Source: JBCBWG01 sp038523925 (GTDB lineage: Bacteria; Pseudomonadota; Alphaproteobacteria; Rhizobiales; Hyphomicrobiaceae). Taken from it: a stretch of 64,000 nt of DNA. How positions within the stretch are numbered: position 1 is the stretch's first letter; every line of letters begins with the position of its first letter. The stretch lies in the NCBI GenBank assembly GCA_038523925.1, contig JBCBIY010000004.1, positions 62,001-126,000 of the forward strand. Reading direction: 5' to 3'. Positions 42,701 through 50,480 of this stretch are shown one piece after another. The notes under the pieces are model-generated. The model worked only from the letters and a program-made list of their open reading frames with translations, was not told where the DNA came from and ran no database searches. The position numbers and the translations under genes are program-made.

Positions 42701-44595
42701 TCGGTGGCCTCGACCCCGTCAAGCGGTGCCGCATCGAGGTGCATATCGTGGAGCACGATCTCTTCGATGCCATCGGCCGTCGGGAACGGCACCCGGAAGC
42801 TCTGCTCGTCGATCACTTCAAAGCCCATGCGCTCGAGCACGGGCACGCGCTCAGACAGCGGCAGTGGAGTCTCGCGCGCATAGATCGCGACGCCCAGGTC
42901 AGAGCCCGTCGCACCGCCATTCGCCGCGTGCGACTTCGATTCTTCAGACGTGAAGCGAACGGCGACGGCTTCGTCCGCCGGCATACCTTCCATGACGCGG
43001 GCATCTTCCAGCGCCCGCGCCGTCGTGAACGTTTCCGCGTAGCCCGATGGGAACGCTGCGCAATAGCGCGCGGCCTGCGGCGTCATCTTGTGGTCACTCG
43101 CCGCAATCGCATTGGCGAGCCGGTCACGCCAGGTGCGCGTTGCATCCGCGATCTCGCGCTCCAGCACATCCGGGTCGACCTCGGGGATCTCGCCCCGGAA
43201 CCGGCCGACGATAAAGTGCACCCGCACAAACCGGCCTTCTGTGAAGTACGGCTGATACATGCGTATTTCGCCGTCGTAGGCACGCGCAAGGATGTCACCA
43301 ATCGACTGGCGCACAGCCGTCGAGAAGCGCTCGCGGCGGATGTAGACGAGCGCCGAGATAAAGCGGTTGAAGCGATCTGGCCGCACGAACACGCGCGTCG
43401 CGGGCCGCGTCTCAAGCTGCATGATCTCCGGCAGCCATTCGCCAAGCTGCTTTGCGGTGATCTGGAAAAGTTCGTCGCGCGGGAACGTGTCGATCTGGTG
43501 CACAAGCGCCTTGGCATCGTGGCTGCTTGGCGCATAGCCCGCCGCCTTGATGACCCGATCGGCCTTGTTGCGCAGCAGGGGAATGTCCTGCGGCGCGAGT
43601 GTGTAGGCCTTGGACGTAAACAGCCCGACGAGACGAAGCTCGCCAACCAGGCGGCCCTCTGCGTCGAAGCGTTTGAAGCCGATGTAGTCCATGTGCGCGC
43701 GGCGATGGACACGGCTCAGCACGCTGGCCTTCGACACGAAGACGAGCCCAGGCTCCTGATAGAAGCGGCGCACCTCGGGCGTCATGGCGACCATTTCTTG
43801 GCCCTGGCGCAGGACCTGCAGCTCGCGATCACGCAGGATGCCAAGCTCAGAACCATCGACGACTTCAAGGTCGGCCTCGTCCGGCGGCCCGGTCAGCGCA
43901 AAGGCGCGCACGCCGAGGAACGTAAAGTGCCCGTCGACGAGCCAGCGCCCGAACGCCGCCGCCTCATCAATGCGCCGCGCTGCTTCCCCGTCGAGCTTCG
44001 CGGTTTCAAGGTCTGCAATCGCCTGCTCGGCGCTCGCCATCATCGCGCGCCAATCGCCGACAGCCATCGCCACATCATCGATCGCCTGCTGCAGCTCGTT
44101 GCGGAGCTTGCCCGCAAGGTCATCGTCAAGGCCCGGCAGCAACAGCAGGATCAGGCTCTCGCTGGACTCACTCTGCGCGCCGTTCTCGTCGGCCTTCGCG
44201 ATGCCAGTGAGTGTGCCGCTCGCATCGCGCGTGACGTCAAAGATCGGGTGCACAAGCAGACCGGCTTCGAGGTCGAGGCCCTGCAATGCGCCCATCACGC
44301 TGTCGACCAGGAACGGCTGATCGGGATTGACGATTGAGACGATGTGGCGGCGGCCATCGTCGTGCGCCGTCATATCGATGCGGTTGGAAGCGCCCGCGAG
44401 GCCTGAGAGCGATTGCGCGCCAGCCTCAGCGAGCGCCGTCAACGTTCGCGCGTCGACCGCCGCGCGATCATGGCGGGAGAGCCCGGCATCAATGCTTTTG
44501 AGAACGGTCGTTGCAAACGGGCTGAGGCCGGACGTCGGTGGGCTCTCAGCGCGATCGCGCGCTTGGCGATCGTCGCCCGATTGGCGGTCCTGCAT
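39793..44595 (-). CDS. gdhB: NAD-specific glutamate dehydrogenase, large (180-kDa) type
   Basis: 1600 residues from the ATG at 44595 (MQDRQSGDDRQARD); a longer frame to 44658 is less likely. N-terminal ACT-like regulatory region (HIVSIVNPDQPFLVDSVMGA, about 85-105), then a long region and the catalytic Glu/Leu/Phe/Val dehydrogenase core (FAPIARGGLRWSDRPQDFRT, EGAKGGFFPKRLPREGG, GVGDMSGDVFGNGM, RGRIAFAAHGGRINADFIDN). The enzyme oxidises glutamate to 2-oxoglutarate and is catabolic, found in alpha- and gammaproteobacteria. The gene is 70 bp downstream-adjacent to the dehydratase on the same strand and divergent from the AhpD-like gene. The symbol follows common usage for this type. Confidence 0.95.
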   Translation of the reverse strand: MQDRQSGDDRQARDRAESPPTSGLSPFATTVLKSIDAGLSRHDRAAVDARTLTALAEAGAQSLSGLAGASNRIDMTAHDDGRRHIVSIVNPDQPFLVDSVMGALQGLDLEAGLLVHPIFDVTRDASGTLTGIAKADENGAQSESSESLILLLLPGLDDDLAGKLRNELQQAIDDVAMAVGDWRAMMASAEQAIADLETAKLDGEAARRIDEAAAFGRWLVDGHFTFLGVRAFALTGPPDEADLEVVDGSELGILRDRELQVLRQGQEMVAMTPEVRRFYQEPGLVFVSKASVLSRVHRRAHMDYIGFKRFDAEGRLVGELRLVGLFTSKAYTLAPQDIPLLRNKADRVIKAAGYAPSSHDAKALVHQIDTFPRDELFQITAKQLGEWLPEIMQLETRPATRVFVRPDRFNRFISALVYIRRERFSTAVRQSIGDILARAYDGEIRMYQPYFTEGRFVRVHFIVGRFRGEIPEVDPDVLEREIADATRTWRDRLANAIAASDHKMTPQAARYCAAFPSGYAETFTTARALEDARVMEGMPADEAVAVRFTSEESKSHAANGGATGSDLGVAIYARETPLPLSERVPVLERMGFEVIDEQSFRVPFPTADGIEEIVLHDMHLDAAPLDGVEATDLDARLAETFLRVQSGEAESDAFNALVRAAGATWREVAALRAYALYLRQTQAPYTPDYVADTLLTYPAIATDLLRLFDTRFNPALGDDLDARAQDVAAIRGEIEGALADIPSLDQDRVIRSLVELIEATVRTNMYRPDADGQFGRTIAYKLDSHKIATLPEPRPFREIWVYSPRVEGVHLRFAPIARGGLRWSDRPQDFRTEVLGLCKAQQVKNTVIVPEGAKGGFFPKRLPREGGRDAVVSEAVASYKLFIGTMLDIIDNLVDGAIVPPENVVRYDGDDPYLVVAADKGTATFSDFANAISEAKGHWLGDAFASGGSAGYDHKKMGITARGAWECVKRHFREMDRDIQTEPFEVVGVGDMSGDVFGNGMLLSKTTRLIAAFDHRDIFIDPDPDAASSFAERQRLFDLGRSSWQDYDTSKLSAGGGIYPRSSKSIELSDEAQAALGIETQKVTPNQLMRAILKAPVDLLWFGGIGTYIRAADETDDEVGDRANNAIRIKAAEVGAKVIGEGANLGVTQRGRIAFAAHGGRINADFIDNSAGVNSSDLEVNIKIAFGRAMAAGKLDEPARNEILAEMTEQVAEACLWNNRQQALAISLATHGDGARLGFQTRLMQTLEARGLLDRELEYLPDEAVLAERRAAGHGLYRPEVAVLLSYAKIALSADLMQSRLAEDEAFKPLLFDYFPDDMHARFGSEIENHQLAKQIVVTRITNSMINRGGPAVVVQLTDETGRTVGEIAKAVMATRAIFKLPQLWARLETEGRAMRGADELWVFALTRDMLLEQSAALLRSGDNAAIRDLVARYGPAFETLSERVDDLLTERQRAALSDAAAAFAKAGLSAGLARELAKLEPARMTVPAVRLQAASGAPFEAAAMALFAASERLNVSAVRRAVADQGFTDYFDRLAISSALADIDRTVARAAAADLAGDQAALNLIETAAARLQEVARAGDVTVSRLTVAAGQMRDIVDG

Positions 44596-44767
44596 CGAAT
44601 TATGACTCCAGCAGTTGAGGGCCCCGGCCCATTCCGGCCTGCGCGCAATTCCAATCATGCAGCCAGCAGACTGTCACCCGTGCGGTGCAACAGAATTTGG
44701 TGACTGAGGCATGACAGCCGTATTGACCGGTTGGACCGACGAAGACCGCTACGGGAAAGGCAATGCC

Positions 44768-45364
44768 ATGGCCGAGACCACTGCAATCGACAACGTGACC
44801 CAGAGACCAACCGCGCTTGATCTTGGGCCGGACGACGCATTCACGCCGGAGCTTGAGGCCTACTTTGCGAAATGCCGGGAGAAACTCGGGTTCGTGCCGA
44901 ACGTGCTCGCAGCCTACGCGTTCGACGCGAAGAAACTGCAAGCCTTCATCGATATGGTCGACGATCTGATGCTGGCCGACAGCGAACTTTCAAAGCTCGA
45001 GCGCGAGATGATTGCGGTTGCCGTGAGCGCGGTTAATCACTGTCATTACTGCCTGACCGCACACGGCGCCGCCGTTCGGGTCCGCGCTGGCGATGCGTCG
45101 TTCGGTGACCAGATCAAGCACAACTATCGCGCGGCCGGCCTAGACGAGCGCCAGACCGCGATGCTCGACTTTGCCGTGCAGCTGACGGAGCAGCCTGACA
45201 AAATTGTCGAGGCCGATCGGCAGGGCTTGCGGGACGCTGGGTTTTCCGACCGGGGCATCTGGGACATCGCAGCCGTTGCCGCGTTCTACAATATGTCGAA
45301 CCGGCTGGCGGCGGCGACCGAGATGCGTCCGAATGCGGAGTATTACGAGATGGGCCGCGGTTGA
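44768..45364 (+). CDS. AhpD-like peroxidase-related protein (carboxymuconolactone decarboxylase fold)
   Basis: 198 residues from the ATG at 44768, which follows GGGAAAGG at 7-bp spacing; ATG 44711 would add 19 residues. The CMD/AhpD motif is present: REMIAVAVSAVNHCHYCLTA HGAAVR, with the redox pair C-H-Y-C and the downstream His. The rest (REKLGFVPNVLAAYAFDAKK; DIAAVAAFYNMSNRLA) matches the uncharacterised peroxidase-related family. It probably reduces alkyl hydroperoxides with an unknown electron donor. Divergent from gdhB. Confidence 0.88.
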   Translation: MAETTAIDNVTQRPTALDLGPDDAFTPELEAYFAKCREKLGFVPNVLAAYAFDAKKLQAFIDMVDDLMLADSELSKLEREMIAVAVSAVNHCHYCLTAHGAAVRVRAGDASFGDQIKHNYRAAGLDERQTAMLDFAVQLTEQPDKIVEADRQGLRDAGFSDRGIWDIAAVAAFYNMSNRLAAATEMRPNAEYYEMGRG

Positions 45365-45605
45365 CGGCGGATGCTTGGCGACAAGCAGCGCGAACCGAGG
45401 TCAACCAAGGCCGCAGAGGACAAGTACCTTCAACCGGTTCCGAATTCTGCCATGCCGAAGAAACAGAGATGCGCTTTGCCACGTGTCCGCTATAGTCCGC
45501 GTTAAGTTCGGTAGGGCTGACGCGCCTCGGCGCCGCTTGAGGCACAGGCGTCGTCATGTGCGCAGCGTCATGTGCGCGGTGGGCGCTAAGGGGTCGAGTT
45601 CGGGT

Positions 45606-46508
45606 ATGCGGAATACAATTGCGGTCATGAACACCAAGGGGGGTGTCGGCAAGTCGACCGTGCTGCTGGCGCTGGCGGAGACGCTGGCGGCTGAGCATCA
45701 GAAGACGGTTCTCGTCGTCGACGCTGACGCCCAAGCCAGCATTAGCTCGATGCTCATGACGCCCTCTGAACTCTATCAGCTCCAATCGTCCAACCGCACG
45801 CTCGTCGACTACCTCGTCCAGACCGTCCTCAACCAGACCGAAGACGAAGAGTGGGCGCCCTACGTCGTGCGCGATGTCTCTGACGTCGATGATGCCCGTT
45901 CGGTTTATCTGATCCCAAGTGACGTCCAGCTCACGCTGCTTGAGCGCGAGGTCTCACGCGAGGCCCTGCACGGCCGGCTGCGGCTGGCGATTGCGCGGTT
46001 GCTTGCAGACCTCAGGCCCACGTTCGATATCGTGCTCGTTGATTGTCCCCCGGGGCTGTCTGTGCTCACCGAGACGTGGCTGCGCGAGTGTGACTTCCAC
46101 ATGACGCCGACGAAGGCCGACTACATCTCGACCTGCGGGCTCGAAGTGTTCCGCCGGTTCAAGTCGTTCGATCCGGACATGGGCTTTGCCGAAAACCTCG
46201 GCGTCATCATCAACATGTTCGACGCTCACAACCAGACCGACCACGACTACCGGCGCTGGCTGCAAGAGACGCCGGATAACAACTGCTTCACAAGCGTCAT
46301 CCCTCGTCTGACCGCGCTGCAGGACGCCTCGCGGCATCTCGGCGAGGAGCGGTCGTATCTTGCCAAGTATCCGGGCGACGCTGGCCGTGCGCTGCGGGCG
46401 CTTGCTGGTGAGCTGATCGCGCGGATTGATGCTGCCCACCCGGCGGCGGCTGAAAAGAGCGCGATTGCAGACACGCGGCAGGCTACGCTGCAAGAAGCGT
46501 CTGCCTGA
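45606..46508 (+). CDS. ParA/MinD-family ATPase, orphan
   Basis: 300 residues from the ATG at 45606. Deviant Walker A KGGVGKSTVLL (11-21), Walker A' VVDADAQAS and Walker B LVDCPPGLS. There is no HTH domain and no parB or parC next to it. The long region between (TLVDYLVQTVLNQTEDEEW) is not like standard ParA. A good -10 (TATAGT) lies at 45491 but no convincing -35 was found. pobA begins 11 bp after its stop on the same strand, so it appears transcribed with pobA-pcaHG, an odd partner. Role unknown; the frame runs further upstream, but only across the preceding gene. Confidence 0.85.
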   Translation: MRNTIAVMNTKGGVGKSTVLLALAETLAAEHQKTVLVVDADAQASISSMLMTPSELYQLQSSNRTLVDYLVQTVLNQTEDEEWAPYVVRDVSDVDDARSVYLIPSDVQLTLLEREVSREALHGRLRLAIARLLADLRPTFDIVLVDCPPGLSVLTETWLRECDFHMTPTKADYISTCGLEVFRRFKSFDPDMGFAENLGVIINMFDAHNQTDHDYRRWLQETPDNNCFTSVIPRLTALQDASRHLGEERSYLAKYPGDAGRALRALAGELIARIDAAHPAAAEKSAIADTRQATLQEASA

Positions 46509-46519
46509 CGGCACGCACC

Positions 46520-47713
46520 GTGGCCGAAGCGAAGAAGCACCCCCAAGTCTGCATCATCGGCTCCGGACCCGCCGGGCTCCTGCTCTCCCAGCTTCTGCAC
46601 AACGCCGGCATCTCCAGCATCATCGTAGACCGGCAAAGCCGCGCGCACATCGAAGCCCGCGTTCGCGCCGGTGTGCTTGAGACTGGAACCGTCGAAGCGC
46701 TCGAGGCAGCCGGCGTCGGCGAACGCATGCACGCCGAGGGTCTACCGCACGATGGCTTCGAGATTGCCTTCGACGGTGATCGGTTTCGCATCGACCTTGC
46801 CAAGCTTACGGGCAAGCGCGTCATGGTCTACGGCCAGACCGAATTGACGCGAGATCTGATCGCGCGCCGGCTCGACCAGGGCTGTGAGATCGTCTTTTCA
46901 GCTCAAGATGTGACGCCACATGCGGTGACCAGCAGCCGTCCGTCTGTGACCTACGTCAAAGATGGGCTGACCCACGAAATCCAATGTGACTTCATCGCAG
47001 GCTGTGACGGCTTTCACGGCGTTTCGCGTGGCGCTATCCCGGATGACCTGTTGAAGACCTACGAGCGCGTTTACCCGTTCGGCTGGCTTGGCATCCTGGT
47101 TGACCGGCCGCCGGTTGCAGATGAGTTGATCTACGCCAACCACGCCCGCGGTTTTGCGCTCTGCTCGATGCGATCGCCGTCGCGTAGCCGCTACTACGTC
47201 CAGTGCTCGCTTGATGACCGTGTTGAAGATTGGCCTGACGCGCGCTTCTGGGATGAACTCGCAGTCCGCATCGGCGATGACGCCGCCGCGAACCTGCAGA
47301 CGGGGCCTTCATTCGAAAAGAGCATCGCGCCGCTCCGGTCGTTCGTCTGCGAACCGATGAGCCATGGCCGCGTGTTCCTCGCAGGCGATGCAGCCCACAT
47401 CGTGCCGCCGACCGGCGCCAAAGGCCTGAACCTCGCGGTCGCCGACGTCCGCGTACTCTCAGCCGCGCTCGCCGCTTACTACCAAACCGGCGCGACCGAC
47501 CGGCTCGCGGCTTACTCGGCGACCTGCTTGAAGCGCGTATGGAAAGTCGAGCGGTTCTCGTGGGCCATGTCGATGTTGCTGCATCAGTTTCCAGACGCGA
47601 GCCCGTTTGAGAAGAAGATGCAGCGCGCGGAATTCGATACACTCGTTGGATCGGAAGCCGCGGCCAGGCTTCTTGCCGAAACCTACGTGGGTCTGCCAAT
47701 CGAAGGGAGCTGA
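46520..47713 (+). CDS. pobA: 4-hydroxybenzoate 3-monooxygenase
   Basis: 397 residues, starting at GTG 46520 because the FAD motif CIIGSGPAGLLLSQLLHN begins at residue 11. Other diagnostic segments are ARVRAGVLETGTVEAL, HEIQCDFIAGCDGFHG, and the FAD-binding GDAAHIVPPTGAKGLNLAV. PobA hydroxylates 4-hydroxybenzoate to protocatechuate using NADPH and O2. It is 11 bp after the ParA-like gene and 3 bp before pcaH. No pobR-like activator is in the window. Confidence 0.96.
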   Translation: MAEAKKHPQVCIIGSGPAGLLLSQLLHNAGISSIIVDRQSRAHIEARVRAGVLETGTVEALEAAGVGERMHAEGLPHDGFEIAFDGDRFRIDLAKLTGKRVMVYGQTELTRDLIARRLDQGCEIVFSAQDVTPHAVTSSRPSVTYVKDGLTHEIQCDFIAGCDGFHGVSRGAIPDDLLKTYERVYPFGWLGILVDRPPVADELIYANHARGFALCSMRSPSRSRYYVQCSLDDRVEDWPDARFWDELAVRIGDDAAANLQTGPSFEKSIAPLRSFVCEPMSHGRVFLAGDAAHIVPPTGAKGLNLAVADVRVLSAALAAYYQTGATDRLAAYSATCLKRVWKVERFSWAMSMLLHQFPDASPFEKKMQRAEFDTLVGSEAAARLLAETYVGLPIEGS

Positions 47714-47716
47714 GCC

Positions 47717-48442
47717 ATGTCTGATGAGCCGCTTCAGCCGCGCGACTGGTCCTGGCATCCGGCGTCCGACTTTCCGGCTTACCGATCGACACGCCTTCGC
47801 GCGCCGAGGCAGCCACTGATCGCGATCCCCGAGGCGCTGCGCGATACAGGCGGCCCGGCCTTCGGTCATGACCTCATCGCCGAGACCGACGCCGACTTGA
47901 TCATCAATAGCGCGACGGCGGGCGAGAGCGCGATTGGCGAACGGATCCTGATCCACGGACATCTGTTGGACGAAGCCGCGCGGCCGATCCCTGATGCGCT
48001 CATTGAAGTCTGGCAGGCCAACGCAAGCGGCCGCTACCGGCACAAGCGGGACGGCTATCAGGCCGCGCTTGATCCGAACTTCTCAGGCTGCGGGCGCTGT
48101 ATGACGGACAGTGACGGCCGCTACAGCTTCCGCACCATCCGGCCGGGGCCCTACCCTTGGCCAAACGGCGGCAACGACTGGCGGCCGGCGCACATCCACT
48201 TCTCGATCTTCGGGCATCAGTTCGCCCAACGCCTGATCACGCAGATGTACTTTGAAGGCGATCCGCACATCGCCATCTGTCCGATCCTGAATGCGATCGC
48301 AGATCCCCGCGCCGTCAGTCAGCTTGTTGCTCGGCTCGACATGGCGCACGCGGTGCCGATGGACCTGCAAGCCTACCGCTTCGACATGGTGCTACGCGGA
48401 CCGGCCGCGACGTACTTTGAGAACCGGCCGGAGGGCGCGTGA
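47717..48442 (+). CDS. pcaH: Protocatechuate 3,4-dioxygenase beta subunit
   Basis: 241 residues. The intradiol dioxygenase fold has the Fe-binding segments RYRHKRDGY, PGPYPWPNGGNDWRPAHIHF (Tyr and His ligands) and the N-terminal PCD beta-subunit block (LRAPRQPLIAIPEALRDTGG). With PcaG it cleaves protocatechuate to beta-carboxy-cis,cis-muconate. Start 3 bp after pobA; pcaG follows 1 bp after its stop. Confidence 0.96.
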   Translation: MSDEPLQPRDWSWHPASDFPAYRSTRLRAPRQPLIAIPEALRDTGGPAFGHDLIAETDADLIINSATAGESAIGERILIHGHLLDEAARPIPDALIEVWQANASGRYRHKRDGYQAALDPNFSGCGRCMTDSDGRYSFRTIRPGPYPWPNGGNDWRPAHIHFSIFGHQFAQRLITQMYFEGDPHIAICPILNAIADPRAVSQLVARLDMAHAVPMDLQAYRFDMVLRGPAATYFENRPEGA

Positions 48443-48443
48443 G

Positions 48444-49034
48444 ATGGCTTATGATCCGGCTCGCACGACGGCGCCTGCCGCAACGAACCTTCCCGAGCCG
48501 ATCAAAGAAACACCGTCGCAGACCGCAGGGCCCTTCATTCACGTGGGCATCATGTGCGCGACGGCAGGCATCACGCCGCCGTTCGGCACCGATCTCACGA
48601 CCAACCGAGACCTCCCGGCCGGCGAGAAGATCACCATCGAAGGCCGCATTCTCGATGGCGAAGGCGCAGTGGCGACCGAGGCGGTGATCGAGAGCTGGCA
48701 GGCTGACCGTGCGGGCAGCTTTGCGCGCGGAATCTGGCGGCGCGCGGCCTCCGATCTCGAGACCGGCATCTTCCGGATCGAAACCGTCAAACCCGGCACG
48801 GCCCCCGACACCGGGCTTGCACCGCATATCGCGCTTTGGATCGTCGCGCGCGGCCTCAACAACGGACTGCTCACCCAGCTCTACTTCGCCGAAGACGACC
48901 TCACCTCCGATCCGATCCTCGCGCTGGTGCCGGAAGCGCGCAGGCCAACGCTGATCGCTTCGGGCCGCGACGGCACATACTGCTTCGATGTCCACCTGCA
49001 GGGCCCGCACGAGACCGTCTTCTTCGACACGTGA
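48444..49034 (+). CDS. pcaG: Protocatechuate 3,4-dioxygenase alpha subunit
   Basis: 196 residues from the ATG at 48444. The N-terminal ETPSQTAGPFIHVGI is typical of PcaG, followed by VIESWQADRAGSFARG and PHIALWIVARGLNNGLLTQL, YFAEDD and CFDVHLQGPHETVFFD. The alpha chain shapes the active site but lacks iron ligands. It completes pobA-pcaHG. Later beta-ketoadipate genes (pcaB, C, D) are not in the window. Confidence 0.95.
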   Translation: MAYDPARTTAPAATNLPEPIKETPSQTAGPFIHVGIMCATAGITPPFGTDLTTNRDLPAGEKITIEGRILDGEGAVATEAVIESWQADRAGSFARGIWRRAASDLETGIFRIETVKPGTAPDTGLAPHIALWIVARGLNNGLLTQLYFAEDDLTSDPILALVPEARRPTLIASGRDGTYCFDVHLQGPHETVFFDT

Positions 49035-49108
49035 GCCGCAGCCACTCTCACACCTAGCCCGCCCGCGACGCGTCGCCGCTCATGACATCCTTGACCAGCG
49101 ATGATCGC

Positions 49109-49123
49109 GGATATATTTTATCC
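49109..49123 (+). promoter_or_regulatory. GGATA-N5-TATCC dyad upstream of rrf2, candidate operator
   Basis: A 15-bp inverted repeat (GGATA, 5-bp AT-rich centre, TATCC) lies 20 bp before the Rrf2-family start codon at 49143, ahead of its GGGGAG Shine-Dalgarno sequence (49131-49136). Rrf2 regulators often repress their own gene from such a site. The AT-rich centre could also be part of a -10 element. Confidence 0.4.
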
Positions 49124-49142
49124 ATGAATTGGGGAGACGCAG

Positions 49143-49634
49143 ATGAAGCTCAGCGACGGCGTCGAACAAGCGATCCACTGCGTGACATTCCTGGCGACTG
49201 TGCCCGAAGACGGCCTGTTGTCAGCGGCCGCACTTGCCGAACTTCACGGCGTCTCGCCGAGCTACCTTTTAAAGCACCTGCAAGCGCTCTCCGGCGCCAA
49301 GCTTGTCCAATCGGTGCCCGGACCGAAGGGCGGCTACCGGCTGGCGCGGTCCCCCGATCGCATCACGCTGCTTGATGTTGTGTTGGCAGTCGAAGGCCCG
49401 GAGCCCGCGTTCCGCTGCCGCGAGATCAGACAGAACGGGCCAAACCCGCTGCCCAAGCGCATGTTCAAGGCGCCGTGTGAGATCAACGTTGCGATGCTGC
49501 GCGCCGAACAGGCCTATCGCGCAGAGCTTCGCAAAGTGACGATCCGGGACCTCCTCGCCGAGGTCCAGGCGAAGGATGACGGAGCCATCGCGGCGCGTGG
49601 CTGCCGGTTCATTGAGACGCACGTGCGCCGGTAA
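49143..49634 (+). CDS. Rrf2-family transcriptional regulator
   Basis: 163 residues. N-terminal winged HTH (MKLSDGVEQAIHCVTFLATV; ELHGVSPSYLLKHLQALSGA; KLVQSVPGPKGGYRLARSPD). Two Cys in the C-terminal part (FRCREIRQNGP and MFKAPCEIN) and one at residue 13, fewer than the three-Cys cluster of IscR/NsrR, so cluster binding is uncertain. The next gene is a CMD/AhpD-like protein 40 bp away on the same strand, a common pairing. Confidence 0.9.
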   Translation: MKLSDGVEQAIHCVTFLATVPEDGLLSAAALAELHGVSPSYLLKHLQALSGAKLVQSVPGPKGGYRLARSPDRITLLDVVLAVEGPEPAFRCREIRQNGPNPLPKRMFKAPCEINVAMLRAEQAYRAELRKVTIRDLLAEVQAKDDGAIAARGCRFIETHVRR

Positions 49635-49674
49635 CCGAGCACAGGATGCTCACAACGTCGATTGGAGGCTGGCG

Positions 49675-50127
49675 ATGATGACCCCGCGAATTGACTACAC
49701 GAAAACATCCCCCGATGCCGTGCAGGCAATCCTTGGCCTTGAGCAGTACGTCGCAAAGCGCGCCGACATTGATCCCGGTCTGCTGCATCTTCTCAAAATC
49801 CGCGCGTCGCAGATCAACGGATGTGCGTTCTGTGTCGACATGCACGTCAAGGAAGCCAGAGCGGCGGGCCACGGCGAGCAGTGGCTCGCGCTCATAGATG
49901 TCTGGCGCGAGTCCCCGCTGTTTTCCGATCGAGAGCGGGCGGTTCTGAAGTGGGTCGAGTCGGTGACGCTGGTGAGCGAGCACGGTGCGCCGGACAGCGA
50001 CTTTACTGAGCTGCGCGCGCACTTCACGCCGAATGAGATCGTCGATCTGACGGTCGCGATCGGGACGATCAACGTTTGGAACCGGCTCGCCGTCGCCATG
50101 CGCGTTCCGCACCCGATCGAGCACTGA
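49675..50127 (+). CDS. Carboxymuconolactone decarboxylase/AhpD-like protein
   Basis: 150 residues from the first of two consecutive ATGs (49675, 49678); a GGAGG Shine-Dalgarno sequence lies just upstream. The AhpD-type redox motif is INGCAFCVDMHVKEAR. The rest (VLKWVESVTLVSEHGAPDSD; NEIVDLTVAIGTINVWNRLA) matches the uncharacterised AhpD/CMD family, not the pca-pathway decarboxylase PcaC. It is probably the target of the adjacent Rrf2 regulator, perhaps a peroxide-reducing partner. Confidence 0.9.
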   Translation: MMTPRIDYTKTSPDAVQAILGLEQYVAKRADIDPGLLHLLKIRASQINGCAFCVDMHVKEARAAGHGEQWLALIDVWRESPLFSDRERAVLKWVESVTLVSEHGAPDSDFTELRAHFTPNEIVDLTVAIGTINVWNRLAVAMRVPHPIEH

Positions 50128-50155
50128 CCGGCCCAACTTTCGAGCCCGATGACAC

Positions 50156-50187
50156 GAAAAGCCGGGCGGCAGCGGGTGTTGCCCGGC
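50156..50187 (-). terminator. Probable terminator of the tRNA-Gly gene
   Basis: Minus-strand arms GCCGGGC (50187-50181) and GCCCGGC (50167-50161), extendable inward by wobble pairs, followed by TTTTCG. It lies 29 bp downstream of the tRNA 3' end in the minus direction. Confidence 0.6.
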
Positions 50188-50215
50188 CAGCGGCTCTAAT
50201 TCGAAAGTGAGAGAA

Positions 50216-50290
50216 TGGAGCGGGCGATGAGATTCGAACTCACGACTTTCACCTTGGCAAGGTGACGCTCTACCCCTGAGCTACGCCCGC
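50216..50290 (-). tRNA. tRNA-Gly, anticodon GCC
   Basis: Reading the minus strand from 50290, the acceptor arm GCGGGCG pairs with CGCCCGC (50226-50220), the discriminator is T and CCA is encoded (50218-50216). D arm GCTCAGGGGTAGAGC, anticodon loop TTGCCAA (anticodon GCC) and T-loop GTTCGAATC are all present. 75 nt including CCA. Confidence 0.97.
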
Positions 50291-50480
50291 AACCTGGGGT
50301 TTGCCGTCGCCGGCAGGGCGGAACCTATCGCGCAAACGCTCCGGATATGCAAGAGGGTATCGGTGCGCGCCGCGCCCACGGACAGGCAGCGTCCTGACTG
50401 CTCGGCCGGGCAGGTGCGCCACGCCCAATTCCGCGGCGTCAACGCGCAATCTTGCTGTCCCGCCAGAGTACCCGACTGCC

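Noticed and set aside
39721..44337. Long plus-strand open frames (563 and 532 codons) opposite the glutamate dehydrogenase gene
   Set aside because: Antisense shadows produced by high GC; Arg/His-rich translations with no family resemblance, fully inside a well-supported gene.
45204..45605. 134-codon upstream extension of the ParA-like frame
   Set aside because: Overlaps the AhpD-like gene in another frame and lacks ParA similarity; Walker A follows directly after the ATG at 45606.
50216..50480. tRNA-Gly as an integration site for a genomic island
   Set aside because: Only a regulatory-size gap and ordinary core genes flank the tRNA; no direct repeat of its 3' end and no integrase found nearby.
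50301..50480. 60-codon upstream extension of the ProXp-type gene
   Set aside because: Starts at the edge of the tRNA gene, shows no family similarity, and the ATG at 50481 matches the family start.
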